Below are positions 35,630-44,357 of a DNA stretch of 64,000 nt, one piece after another. The translations under genes and the position numbers were made by a program. How positions within the stretch are numbered: position 1 is the first letter of the stretch; every line of letters begins with the position of its first letter. The stretch is from Actinoallomurus liliacearum (GTDB taxonomy: Bacteria; Actinomycetota; Actinomycetes; Streptosporangiales; Streptosporangiaceae): NCBI RefSeq assembly GCF_039542035.1, contig NZ_BAABHJ010000023.1:62001-126000 (forward strand). Direction: 5' to 3'. A model generated the notes under the pieces. It was given only the letters and a program-made list of their open reading frames with translations, was not told where the DNA came from and did no database searches.

Positions 35630-35920
35630 AGCCGCCGCGAACGGCCTCCGCGAACGGCGCGTCGACCTCCGGGAACGGCGCGTCGACGTTCCGGAGCGGC
35701 GCGTCGGCCCTCGGGAACAGGCGTCGGCCTTCGGGCCTTCCGGAACAGGCGTCGACCTTCGGGGCGGGGTGCCCGCCTTGGGAACAGCGCGTCGACCTCC
35801 GGGAACAGGTATAGACCTTCGGGATGGGGCACCCGCCTCGGGACCGGGCGCGGGTCTTTCGGGCCGGGCATCGGTCTTTCGGATCGGGGCACCACTGGCC
35901 TTTCGTGACGGGGCGCGGGG
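35630..35920. repeat. degenerate ~20-21-bp tandem repeat array between convergent genes
   Basis: About thirteen units of the form CCTYCGGGAACRGGCGTCGA fill the gap between the DUF2469 gene and dprA. They alternate in two subtypes, one ending GCGTCGA and one ending GGGGCACCCG. No gene is credible here. The array is similar in period to those after smc and ffh but different in sequence. Confidence 0.85.
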
Positions 35921-35922
35921 GT

Positions 35923-37194
35923 TCAGCGGTCTGGGGGACGGCGGCGTAGTTTCCATCCCTTCGCGCATCGCTCGACGAACCCGGCGGCCGACAGGGCGCC
36001 CAGGCCGGCGAGCGCGGTGTCGAGATCGACGCCCGCGGACACCGCGATCCGCGCCGTACCCGCTCCGCCGCGCGCGGGAATCGCCTCCAGGACGTCTCTG
36101 GTCACCGGGTCGAGCCGGTCGCGGTCGAGGACGGGGCCTCGTCGCTCGGGCGCGAGGTCGTCGCCGATGAGACCGACCAGGTCCAGAACCTCCGCCGTGT
36201 CGGTGACGCAGACGGCCTCGCCCCACTCCCGCAGCAGGACATGACAGCCGGCGGACGCCGCCGACGTCACCGGTCCGGGCACGACCATGACGGCGCGGCG
36301 GAGGTCGCGGGCGTGTCGTGCCGTGCTGATCGCTCCGCTCCGGCGCGCCGCCTCGACGACCACCGTGCCGCGGGTCAGCGCTGCGATCGTCCGGTTGCGC
36401 ACCAGGAAGCGGCCGCGGGTCGGTGGCGCACCGGGCGGCAGCTCGCTGACCAGCAGGCCATGGCGGGCGATCTCCGTGAACAGCCCGGCGTGGGAACTCG
36501 GATACGTCACGTCGAACCCGCAGGCGAACACGGCCACGGTCAGGCCGTCCGCCGCGAGCACCCCGCGATGCGCCGCCGCGTCGATGCCGTACGCGCCTCC
36601 GCTCACCACCGTCCATCCCCGATCGGCCAGCTCGGCGGCCATCTCGGCGGCGACGTTGATCCCGTAGGAGGTGGCGGCGCGGGCGCCCACGATCGCCACG
36701 GAGCGCAGACAGCCGAACCGGAGATCCTGATCGCCGCGCACCCACAGTGCGTACGGCCGGCGGTCACCGAGATCGTCGAGCTGGGTCGGCCACTCCGCGT
36801 CTCCCGGGCACACCAGCCGACCCTGCAGCGCGTCGCACGCGGCCAGGAGACGCTGCGGCTCGGCATCGGGCAACCGGGCACGCCAGGCGGCGAACCGCCG
36901 GGCCACACCGTCCTTACCGAGACCGGCCGGACCGGACAGACCGGCCGGACTAGCCGGACCGGCCGGACTAGCCGGACCGGCCGGACTAGCCGGACCGGCC
37001 GGACTAGCCGGACTAGCCGGACCCGTCGGATCGCCGGGATCGCTGGGATCAGTGGCCGGCAGTGAATCCGAGCGGATGACGTCCAGCGCGCCGATCGCAC
37101 CCTCCTTTGCGATGAGACGCCCTAACAGCTCGTCGCCGGGCTCCGCGATGCGGGTCAGGAGGGCGCGGGCGAGCCGTTCCTCCGCTGCGATCAT
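35923..37194 (-). CDS. dprA: DNA processing protein DprA
   Basis: 423 aa. Family DprA loads RecA on incoming single-stranded DNA. The Rossmann-like core shows VAIVGARAATSYG, VSGGAYGIDAAAHRG, FLVRNRTIAALTRG and VVVEAARRSGAISTARHA; a C-terminal winged helix follows (~360-420). The N-terminal SAM-like domain is interrupted by a low-complexity run of GPASPA repeats (residues ~58-85). It lies 36 bp downstream of comM on the same strand. Confidence 0.95.
   Translation of the reverse strand: MIAAEERLARALLTRIAEPGDELLGRLIAKEGAIGALDVIRSDSLPATDPSDPGDPTGPASPASPAGPASPAGPASPAGPASPAGLSGPAGLGKDGVARRFAAWRARLPDAEPQRLLAACDALQGRLVCPGDAEWPTQLDDLGDRRPYALWVRGDQDLRFGCLRSVAIVGARAATSYGINVAAEMAAELADRGWTVVSGGAYGIDAAAHRGVLAADGLTVAVFACGFDVTYPSSHAGLFTEIARHGLLVSELPPGAPPTRGRFLVRNRTIAALTRGTVVVEAARRSGAISTARHARDLRRAVMVVPGPVTSAASAGCHVLLREWGEAVCVTDTAEVLDLVGLIGDDLAPERRGPVLDRDRLDPVTRDVLEAIPARGGAGTARIAVSAGVDLDTALAGLGALSAAGFVERCAKGWKLRRRPPDR
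36943..37023 (-). repeat. in-frame 18-bp tandem repeat in dprA
   Basis: About 4.5 copies of GGCCGGACTAGCCGGACC (plus strand) encode six-residue units G-P-A-S-P-A in DprA. Near-identical copies containing the otherwise rare CTAG tetramer suggest recent expansion in an inter-domain linker. Confidence 0.9.
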
Positions 37195-37230
37195 CGTGCC
37201 TCCTCGGGGACCGATGTGAGTGCGGCGCTG

Positions 37231-38793
37231 TCAGGAGCGCCCTTGCCAGAGCCCGAACGCCTCGTCGACCTGGCTCGCGGTCGGAGCGTCCTTTCCGGCC
37301 AGGTCGGCGAGGGTCCACGCGACACGCACGACGCGGTCGAGGCCGCGTGCGCTGAGCCGCCCGTCGGCCAACGGCCCGTCGAGTGCCGCGAGCACCCGAT
37401 CCGGTGGCGCGAACCGGCGCCGAAGCTCCCGGCCGGGAACGTCGGCGTTGGTGCGCCAGGGGAGGTCGGCCAGCCGCCGGCGGGCCCGATCGCGAGCGAC
37501 CAGGACCCGCTCGGCGACCGTCGCGCTGGACTCGGCCAGCTGCAGGTCGTATCGCAGCTCCGCACGGCTCACCTCTTTCAAATCGGCCTTGAGATCGATC
37601 CGGTCGAGCAACGGCCCCGATAGGCGGGCGAGATACCGCTCCCGTATCGTCGGCGGGCACTTGCAGTCGCGAGACTTGGCCGCCGCGCACGGGCAGCGAT
37701 TCGCCGCCAGCAACAGCGTGAACCGCGCCGGAAATCGGGCCGTCGCCCCGGACCGGGCGATGACCACCTCTCCCTCCTCCAGCGGCTGGCGTAAGGCGTC
37801 CAGCACCCCACCGGCGAATTCGGGGCTCTCATCGAGGAAGAGAACGCCTCGGTGCGCCAACGACACCGCCCCCGGCTGGATCAGCCGGTTACTGCCTCCG
37901 CCGACCAGGGCGGCCCGGGACGCGGTGTGGTGCGGAGCGCAGAAGGGCGGATGGGTGATCAGCGGCTGCCCGGCCGGGAGACCGCCCGCGACCGAGTGGA
38001 TGGCGGTTACCTCCAGGGCGGCGTCGTGGTCGAGCTCCGGCAGCAGGGTGGGCAGACGCTCGGCCAGCATGGTCTTCCCGCATCCCGGCGGACCGGTGAG
38101 CAGGAGATGATGGCCACCGGCGGCGCTGACCTCCAGCACCTTGCGCGCGTCGGCCTGGCCGCGCACGTCCGCCAGGTCCAGATCACCGCGCCGCGCCCGC
38201 GAACGCGCCGCCAGGCCGTTCAGCCGCGACGGCGCCGCCTCCTCCTCGGCCGGATCGTCGGCCTCCTCCTCCGGCGGCGGCTGGTCACGGAGGCGGCACA
38301 CCAGCGCCCGGAGCGAATGCACCCCGATGACCCGGACGCCCGGAACGAGTGAGGCCTCGGCGAGGTTCGCCCTCGGCACCACGACCGTGTCGGCGCCCGC
38401 CTCCGCGGCGGCGAGGACGGCGGGCAGCACCCCCGCCACGGGACGGACCCGGCCGTCGAGCCCCAGCTCGCCGATCATCACCATGTCCGCGCACGCCCTG
38501 GTGGGGAACGCGTCCTCCGCGCCCAGCAGCGCCACGGCGATGGCGACGTCGAAACCGCTGCCCCGCTTCGGCATGCTCGCGGGGAACAGGCTGACCGTGA
38601 CGTGCCGGTTGGGCCACTGCTCACCGCTGTTGAGGATCGCCGCCCGGGCGCGGCTGCGCGCCTCGTTCAGCGCGGCGTCGGGCAGGCCCACGAGGTGCAG
38701 GCCCGGAACGCCGCTGGTGATGGCCGCCTCGACGTCGACGAGTGCCCCGTCGACGCCCAGCAGCGCGACTGCGCGAGTTCGGGCCAGTGCCAT
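37231..38793 (-). CDS. comM: ComM/YifB-type Mg-chelatase-like AAA+ ATPase
   Basis: 520 aa. The N-terminal Lon-protease-like domain (~1-170, VDVEAAITSGVPGLHLVGLPD) precedes an AAA+ module with Walker A LLTGPPGCGKTML and Walker B GVLFLDESPEF. A cysteine cluster (CPCAAAKSRDCKC) and arginine-finger region are present, as is the C-terminal helical domain. ComM is a hexameric helicase promoting branch migration during transformation. ATG chosen with GGGAG 11 nt upstream. It sits between yraN (2 nt after its stop) and dprA, the conserved set. Confidence 0.95.
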   Translation of the reverse strand: MALARTRAVALLGVDGALVDVEAAITSGVPGLHLVGLPDAALNEARSRARAAILNSGEQWPNRHVTVSLFPASMPKRGSGFDVAIAVALLGAEDAFPTRACADMVMIGELGLDGRVRPVAGVLPAVLAAAEAGADTVVVPRANLAEASLVPGVRVIGVHSLRALVCRLRDQPPPEEEADDPAEEEAAPSRLNGLAARSRARRGDLDLADVRGQADARKVLEVSAAGGHHLLLTGPPGCGKTMLAERLPTLLPELDHDAALEVTAIHSVAGGLPAGQPLITHPPFCAPHHTASRAALVGGGSNRLIQPGAVSLAHRGVLFLDESPEFAGGVLDALRQPLEEGEVVIARSGATARFPARFTLLLAANRCPCAAAKSRDCKCPPTIRERYLARLSGPLLDRIDLKADLKEVSRAELRYDLQLAESSATVAERVLVARDRARRRLADLPWRTNADVPGRELRRRFAPPDRVLAALDGPLADGRLSARGLDRVVRVAWTLADLAGKDAPTASQVDEAFGLWQGRS

Positions 38794-38795
38794 CG

Positions 38796-39152
38796 TCAGC
38801 ACACTCCCTTCAGATGGTCGACGGTGAAGCGGCCGGGCCCGTCGGCGAGCAGGCCGATGACGTCGATGCGGGCGGTGGCGTGGCCGACGCCGTGCGCGGC
38901 CAGCCAGCGGCCCGCGAGGCGCCGTAATCGCGCGGCCTTGGCCGGAGTCACCGCCTCGGCAGGCGTGCCGAACGCGGCGCTGGAGCGGGTTTTGACCTCG
39001 CACACCACCAACTCGGTGCCGTCGCGGGCCACGATGTCCAACTCGCCTTCGCCGCAACGCCAGTTGCGATCGAGGATCTGCCAGCCGAGCCGGGTCAGGT
39101 GATCGGCTGCGGCCTGCTCACCCTGCCGCCCGAGCGTGTCCTTCGCGAGCAT
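38796..39152 (-). CDS. yraN: UPF0102/YraN endonuclease-like protein
   Basis: 118 aa. The restriction-endonuclease-like core GEGELDIVARDGTELVVCEVKTR has the E-D-ExK metal-site residues, and LGRQGEQAAADHLTRLGW is the family N-terminus. Function is not established; genomic linkage to dprA-comM suggests DNA recombination. GGAGGT lies 7 nt before the ATG. First gene of the minus-strand yraN-comM-dprA operon, divergent from xerC. Confidence 0.94.
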   Translation of the reverse strand: MLAKDTLGRQGEQAAADHLTRLGWQILDRNWRCGEGELDIVARDGTELVVCEVKTRSSAAFGTPAEAVTPAKAARLRRLAGRWLAAHGVGHATARIDVIGLLADGPGRFTVDHLKGVC

Positions 39153-39359
39153 GTGCTCACCTCCGGAGTCGACGGTGCCGGAACGCCCACCGTCCGTGTC
39201 GACCGAACTCCGTTCTGTGGATAAGTCGCCGCGCGGTGCGGGCGCTTGCCTCACCGTTCCGAGTCGCGCAGGGTGTCCTCCGTACGGTGGGCCGTGCCGC
39301 CGGCGTCCGCGCCCGGCGGGATCGCGGTTCCGGCAGCGACGAGTCGCCGAGGGAGCGCC

Positions 39360-40679
39360 ATGGAAACGGACCGGGAGACCAGCGTGCGGCTCGACGGCGA
39401 GCACGCACCCGAGGGGCCCGGAACGGGGGCGAGCGAGAGGTCCGCCGCGAAGATCCCTACGACGCGCGGCGATGAGGCCGGAGCGAAGCGCGCCAGGACG
39501 TCCGGTGAGCGGAGCGGCGCGGATCCTGCCGGGGATGCCACCGCGGAGGTCACTGAAGACATCGGCGCGGGCCCTGCCGGCGACGCCGCTGTGGAGGTCG
39601 CTCAACAGACCGCCGTGGAGCCGGCCGGGGAAGCGGCTGTGGAGGTCGCTGAAGAGATCGGCGTGGAGGACCGGCAGACGCTCGATACGGAGGGCGGCGA
39701 AGCGTTCGGCGCATTGCTCGCCGAGTTCGAGCGGCACCTGCGGGCGGAACGCGGTCTGTCCGGCCACACCGTGCGCGCCTACCTGGGCGACATCGCCGAT
39801 CTTCTCGCGCACGCCCGGCGGATGGGGCTCGGGGACCTGGCCGGCCTCGACGTCCGGATGTTGCGGGCCTGGCTGGCCGCGCAGCATGCGCTCGGCAGGT
39901 CACGGGCGACGCTCGCCCGCCGGACGGCCTCGGCACGGGTGTTCACGGCCTACGCCCACCGCCGGGGCCTGCTGCCGACCGATCCCGGCCCGTTGCTCGG
40001 CACGCCGAAGCAGGGGAGGAGCCTGCCACGAGTGCTGCGCCAGGATGAGGCCACCGCCCTGCTCGACCGGAGACCGGCCCGCAGAACGGGCGATGACGAG
40101 GGGAACGATCCCGGAGCGGACCGGGACGGTGCCATCGATGACGCTCCTGGAGCGGGCGCGGACGGTCCCGCAGACGCCCTCGTCCTCCGCGATCAGGCCG
40201 TGTTCGAACTGCTGTACGGCTCGGGCATCCGGATCGGGGAGTTGTGCGGCCTGGACGTCGATGACGTCGACAGCGCCCGCCGTACGATCCGGGTGATCGG
40301 TAAAGGCGACAAGGAGCGGACGGTGCCGATGAGCGCGCCCGCCGCCCGAGCGGTGGAGGCATGGTTGGCGCAGGGCCGTCCCGGCCTCGTACGCGGAAAC
40401 AGCGGCCCGGCGCTGTTCCTCGGTACCCGCGGGGGCCGGGTGCACCCCACCGTCGTCCGTCGTGCCCTGCATGACCGGCTCGCGGAACTGGGCCTGCCGG
40501 ACATGGGCCCGCACGGCCTTCGACACAGCGCGGCCACCCATCTCCTGGAAGGCGGCGCGGATCTGCGCAGCGTCCAGGAGATCCTCGGACACTCCTCCTT
40601 GGCGACCACGCAGGTGTACACCCACGTCTCGGCGGAGCGGCTGAGGGCCGCCTACCGGCAGGCCCATCCGAGAGCGTGA
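39360..40679 (+). CDS. xerC: tyrosine recombinase XerC with low-complexity insertions
   Basis: 439 aa against ~300 for typical XerC. The recombinase core is intact: an N-terminal SAM-like domain (~125-215) and a catalytic domain with Arg in GIRIGELCGL, Lys in IGKGDKERTVP, H-x-x-R in HGLRHSAATHLLEG, LGHSSLATTQVYTHV with the His and the nucleophile Tyr. Extra material is an acidic N-terminal region of ~120 residues with three 16-residue repeats, and a ~35-residue Asp/Gly-rich insert (~240-275). XerC resolves chromosome dimers at dif. ATG with GAGGGAG upstream; divergent from yraN. Confidence 0.92.
   Translation: METDRETSVRLDGEHAPEGPGTGASERSAAKIPTTRGDEAGAKRARTSGERSGADPAGDATAEVTEDIGAGPAGDAAVEVAQQTAVEPAGEAAVEVAEEIGVEDRQTLDTEGGEAFGALLAEFERHLRAERGLSGHTVRAYLGDIADLLAHARRMGLGDLAGLDVRMLRAWLAAQHALGRSRATLARRTASARVFTAYAHRRGLLPTDPGPLLGTPKQGRSLPRVLRQDEATALLDRRPARRTGDDEGNDPGADRDGAIDDAPGAGADGPADALVLRDQAVFELLYGSGIRIGELCGLDVDDVDSARRTIRVIGKGDKERTVPMSAPAARAVEAWLAQGRPGLVRGNSGPALFLGTRGGRVHPTVVRRALHDRLAELGLPDMGPHGLRHSAATHLLEGGADLRSVQEILGHSSLATTQVYTHVSAERLRAAYRQAHPRA
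39531..39668 (+). repeat. in-frame 48-bp tandem repeat in xerC
   Basis: Three units encode GDATAEVTEDIGAGPA, GDAAVEVAQQTAVEPA and GEAAVEVAEEIGVE (the last truncated). They lie in the acidic N-terminal extension ahead of the DNA-binding domain. Confidence 0.8.
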
Positions 40680-40855
40680 CGCGCGCCTCCCGCCGGCGAG
40701 CAGCCGCACGTCATCGCGCCACGGCCTACCCCACGAGCGTGACGCGGCTGTGCCGGTGAGTGGTCGGGAGTGGTCGACACCGTCTTGCCGCGAGCGTGAC
40801 GCGACTGTGTCGGTGAGCAGGCGCACGTGATCGGCACCGCCCTCCCGCGAGCGGT
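40671..40855. repeat. ~57-bp direct repeats overlapping the xerC stop codon
   Basis: Units start with GAGCGTGACGCG at 40671, 40736 and 40793, with a partial copy at ~40850 (GAGCGGTGGCC). Two adjacent units are ~57 bp and share CGGTGAG and TCGGCACCG-like segments. The first unit includes the last xerC codons and its TGA. Confidence 0.7.
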
Positions 40856-40929
40856 GGCCATACGGATCGCTCGGTGAACGTCTCGATCAGGCGGCGACCT
40901 GTGACTCTTCGACCGATTCGTGGCCGTGA

Positions 40930-41230
40930 TCACCGAGCCTTCGGCGCGCGCCGGAGCCGGCGGCGCGGTCTCGGAGGCCCCCGAGGAGTGTCGGAGCCAC
41001 CCGAGGACACCTGAGCCCGGCAGCGGGCAGCGGGCGGTCCGGGGAGCTCGAACCGCGTCGCCTGGTCGGGTACGACGCGTCTGTCGCCGCGGCGGCCAAG
41101 ACGATCGAGGCCGACGGCGGCTTGGACGTACGCGTCGCGCAGGTCGGCGCCGATGAGGTCGGCCATGCGCAGGTCGGCGTTCCGCAGGTCCGCGGCGATG
41201 AGACGCTCACGATCGCGTTCAGACCCGGGT
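40930..41230 (-). pseudogene. relic of a pentapeptide-repeat protein gene
   Basis: The minus strand encodes LIAADLRNADLRMADLIGADLRDA, three to four A-D-L-R-x type pentapeptides. This matches the C-terminal repeat of a common actinobacterial pentapeptide protein. An in-frame stop lies about ten codons upstream, and the downstream part appears frameshifted. No start codon or ribosome site fits a working gene. Probably a decayed 3' fragment. Confidence 0.5.
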
Positions 41231-41297
41231 CGGCCCGGTGGTCAGGTGGTGCGGCGGGACGTCGCGGTGCGGCCGTGCTGTGATCCCTCCGTTCGCG

Positions 41298-42230
41298 TCA
41301 CGTCGAGCCCCTTGAGCGAGCTGTGATGTGGGTGGGGACCCGACGGTCGTGGCGGCGAGCGCGAGTGGGGATCCGATTCCTCCGACGGCGGGCGCGGAGG
41401 CCGAAGAGGGCGAGACCCGCGGCCGCGGTGATGACGACGGGGTCGACGGCCGCACCGATGCCGGTCGTCGCGCCGACCGGTCGCGTCGCCGGTGCCGTGC
41501 CGTCCGGAGCCGCCCCCGCCAAGGGGTGGTCCAGTGCCGTCCCCGTCAAGGGGTCGTCCGGAGCCGCCCCCATGAATGGGTCGCCCGGAGCCGTCGCCGG
41601 GGGCGGGGCGTCCGGCCGTGCGGCGGGCGGGCGACCGGCCCGTCGGCGAGCCGGAGAATCTTCGGTCGGCTGGGCGCGGACGGTCGGCGAGTACGGTCCT
41701 CGACCTCCGTCGCCGGTCATCGTGGCACTCGCCCCAGAGCGCCACCACGGGAGAAGGCGTACGGGGCCCAGGCCGAGGACGGACAGCGGGTCGAGATAGG
41801 AGTCGCCGCGCAGGAGACCCCAGTGCAGGCAGCCGTCCTGTCCGCAGTGTCCGAGGATCGCCTCGACCACGCCGATCCGGGCGCCCGCCGGCACGAGCTG
41901 CCCCGCGCGGACGGTCGGGCGTACGGGGAGATAGGTGGTGCGAAGGGCGCCGTGGACGATGGTGATCACGCCGCGGCCCGCCAGGTCGCGGGCGAAGGCG
42001 ACCCGGCCCGGGCCGGCGGCGAAGACGGGCCGGCCCGGAGGCGTGGCGAGGTCGACTCCCCGGTGCCCGGACTCCCAGGGATGAGCGGGCGGATCGAAGC
42101 CGCGCACCACCCGCGGGGGCGGGCGTAACGGCCACTGCCACCCCGGCGGTCCGGCGCCGGGCGCGGTGATCCGGGCGGGAGACACCGCGATGACCAGGAG
42201 CGTTGCGGGCAAGACCATGGGGCACAGCAT
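41298..42230 (-). CDS. secreted/anchored M23-type peptidase-like protein
   Basis: 310 aa. A short signal-like helix (MVLPATLLVIAVSPA) is followed by a LytM/M23 domain (~45-150). HRGVDLATPPGRPVFA gives the first metal ligands H and D, and VIGHxx-type strands precede GCLHWGLLRGDSYLDPL. The usual HxH is CLH here, so the first histidine is missing. A Pro/Ala/Asp-rich linker leads to a C-terminal transmembrane helix (DPVVITAAAGLALFGL) and an Arg-rich end, giving a wall-facing membrane-anchored protein. Start chosen at the ATG with GGAGG 5 nt upstream. Divergent from rpsB. Confidence 0.75.
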   Translation of the reverse strand: MLCPMVLPATLLVIAVSPARITAPGAGPPGWQWPLRPPPRVVRGFDPPAHPWESGHRGVDLATPPGRPVFAAGPGRVAFARDLAGRGVITIVHGALRTTYLPVRPTVRAGQLVPAGARIGVVEAILGHCGQDGCLHWGLLRGDSYLDPLSVLGLGPVRLLPWWRSGASATMTGDGGRGPYSPTVRAQPTEDSPARRRAGRPPAARPDAPPPATAPGDPFMGAAPDDPLTGTALDHPLAGAAPDGTAPATRPVGATTGIGAAVDPVVITAAAGLALFGLRARRRRNRIPTRARRHDRRVPTHITARSRGST

Positions 42231-42324
42231 GCTCGCCTCCATCCCGCCCAGGGCAGGGCCCGGACGCAAGCTGTGGAAAACCTCGGGTTGGAGGCGCGGA
42301 GTCCACGGCGGGGTGAGCCGCCGG

Positions 42325-42330
42325 TACACT
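42325..42330 (+). promoter_or_regulatory. -10 box of the rpsB-tsf operon
   Basis: TACACT fits the actinobacterial -10 consensus and would start an rpsB mRNA with a ~160-nt leader. No good -35 is visible at 17-18 bp. The leader may contain S2-binding structure, but I could not define it. Confidence 0.35.
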
Positions 42331-42496
42331 TGCCTCAACGGTCGCATGACCGAATCCACGCGTCCGCCGGCCACCGATCATTTGGTGGGGCGGCCCTCAC
42401 GGTCCATGACAGGCGTCATGGCAGGGGTGCGCACGGACGCAGAACAACCGGAACGTGGCCCAGAGAACGACTGGGCCGGACAGGAGGACCACGGGC

Positions 42497-43432
42497 ATGA
42501 CACCCGTCGTCACCATGAAGCAGCTGCTCGAGAGCGGCGTCCACTTCGGGCACCAGACCCGCCGGTGGAACCCGAAGATGAAGCGTTTCATCTTCACCGA
42601 GCGCAACGGCATCTACATCATCGACCTGCAGCAGTCGCTGTCCTACATCGACCGCGCCTTCGACTTCATCAAGGAGACGGTCGCCCACGGCGGCACGATC
42701 CTGTTCGTCGGCACGAAGAAGCAGGCGCAGGAGTCGATCGCGGAGCAGGCGCAGCGCGTCGGCATGCCGTTCGTCAACCAGCGCTGGCTGGGCGGCATGC
42801 TCACCAACTTCTCCACCGTGCACAAGCGCCTGACGCGTCTGAAGGAGCTCGAGGAGCTCGACTACGACGACGTCGCCGGCTCGGGCATGACGAAGAAGGA
42901 GCTTCTCATGCGCAAGCGTGAGAAGGACAAGCTCGAGCGCACCCTCGGTGGTATCCGCGACATGGCCCGGGTGCCGAGCGCGGTGTGGGTCTGCGACACC
43001 AAGAAGGAGCACATCGCCGTCAACGAGGCCCGCAAGCTGGGCATCCCGGTGGTGGCGATCCTCGACACCAACTGCGACCCGGACGAGGTCGACTACCCGA
43101 TCCCGGGCAACGACGACGCCATCCGCAGCGTCAGCCTGCTGACCCGCGTGGTCGCGGACGCCGTCGCCGACGGCCTGATGGCCCGCGCCGGTGCCGCGCC
43201 GTCGGGCGACGAGAAGCCCGCCGCCGTGGGCGCGGAGGAGCCGCTGCCCGAGTGGGAGCGCGAGCTGCTGGAGAGCAAGGGCGAGTCCGGCGAGGCGGCC
43301 GAGGCCGCTCCGCAGGCGCAGGCCGAGGCTCCGCAGGCCGAGGCTCCGCAGGCCGAGGCTGCGGAGGCCGCGCCGGCCGAGGCTCCGGAGGCCGCGCCGG
43401 CCGAGCAGCCGCAGGCCGGCTCGGACTCCTGA
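42497..43432 (+). CDS. rpsB: 30S ribosomal protein S2
   Basis: 311 aa. The conserved core (residues 1-225) shows LLESGVHFGHQTRRWNPKM, NQRWLGGMLTNF and NDDAIRSVSLLTRVVADAVADG. It is followed by ~85 residues of Ala/Glu/Pro-rich tail with AEAPQ repeats, longer than in most bacteria. AGGAGG lies 10 nt before the ATG. First gene of rpsB-tsf-pyrH-frr-cdsA. Confidence 0.97.
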   Translation: MTPVVTMKQLLESGVHFGHQTRRWNPKMKRFIFTERNGIYIIDLQQSLSYIDRAFDFIKETVAHGGTILFVGTKKQAQESIAEQAQRVGMPFVNQRWLGGMLTNFSTVHKRLTRLKELEELDYDDVAGSGMTKKELLMRKREKDKLERTLGGIRDMARVPSAVWVCDTKKEHIAVNEARKLGIPVVAILDTNCDPDEVDYPIPGNDDAIRSVSLLTRVVADAVADGLMARAGAAPSGDEKPAAVGAEEPLPEWERELLESKGESGEAAEAAPQAQAEAPQAEAPQAEAAEAAPAEAPEAAPAEQPQAGSDS

Positions 43433-43468
43433 CGGCCCACGACTGACGACGAGAGAGACAAGACCACA

Positions 43469-44305
43469 ATGGCGAACTTCACCGCCGCCGACGTCAAGAA
43501 GCTCCGGGACACGACCGGTTCCGGGATGATGGCCTGTAAGAAGGCGCTCGAAGAGGCCGAGGGCGACTTCGACAAGGCGGTCGAGCTGCTGCGTCTCAAG
43601 GGCGCCAAGGACGTCGGCAAGCGCGCCGAGCGCACCGCCGCGAACGGCCTGGTCGCCGAGCACTTCAACGGTTCCGGTGACGGCGCGATCCTCGAGCTTA
43701 ACTGCGAGACCGACTTCGTCGCCAAGAACGAGGGGTTCATCGCCCTGGCCGACAAGATCGTCGAGTTCGCCACGAACAGCGACGTGGCCGACCGCGACGC
43801 CCTGCTGGCCGCCGAGATCGAGCCGGGCAAGACCGTTCAGCAGCTGATCGACGAGAACAGCGCCAAGATCGGTGAGAAGCTCGAGCTGGGCCGTTTCGCC
43901 CACTTCAAGGGCGCGTACGTCGCCAGCTACCTGCACAAGTCCGACCCGTCGCTGCCGCCGGCGACCGGCGTGCTGGTCGAGCTCGACACCGAGGCCCCCG
44001 AGGTGGCCAAGGAGATCGCGCAGCAGATCGCGGCGATGTCCCCGAAGTACCTCACCAACGACGACGTCCCGGCCGACGTCGTGGCCAAGGAGCGGGCGCT
44101 CGCCGAGCAGATCACCCGCGACGAGGGCAAGCCCGAGCAGGCGATCCCGAAGATCGTCGAGGGCCGGGTGAAGGCCTACTTCAAGGACTTCGTCCTGGTC
44201 GAGCAGCCGTTCGTGAAGGACCCGAAGAAGTCGGTCGGTAAGGTCCTGCAGGACGCCGGGGTGAACGTTCAGCGCTTCGCCCGGTTCCGGGTCGGTCAGC
44301 TCTAA
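43469..44305 (+). CDS. tsf: translation elongation factor Ts
   Basis: 278 aa guanine-nucleotide exchange factor for EF-Tu. It has the N-terminal UBA-like domain (VKKLRDTTGSGMMACKKALEEAEGD) and the TDFVAKNEGF signature, with the core dimerisation domain following. Length matches streptomycete EF-Ts. 36 bp after rpsB. Confidence 0.97.
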   Translation: MANFTAADVKKLRDTTGSGMMACKKALEEAEGDFDKAVELLRLKGAKDVGKRAERTAANGLVAEHFNGSGDGAILELNCETDFVAKNEGFIALADKIVEFATNSDVADRDALLAAEIEPGKTVQQLIDENSAKIGEKLELGRFAHFKGAYVASYLHKSDPSLPPATGVLVELDTEAPEVAKEIAQQIAAMSPKYLTNDDVPADVVAKERALAEQITRDEGKPEQAIPKIVEGRVKAYFKDFVLVEQPFVKDPKKSVGKVLQDAGVNVQRFARFRVGQL

Positions 44306-44357
44306 GATCCGCCCCGAGGACGCCCAGCCGCTGAGAGACAACGAAGGAGCCGCCGCC

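Noticed and set aside
41040..41075. tRNA-like GGTTCGAGCTCC segment on the minus strand
   Set aside because: No acceptor, D or anticodon stems could be built around it.
42230..42374. Longer N-terminus for the M23-like protein
   Set aside because: The upstream starts lack ribosome sites and the signal-like helix begins right after the ATG preceded by GGAGG.
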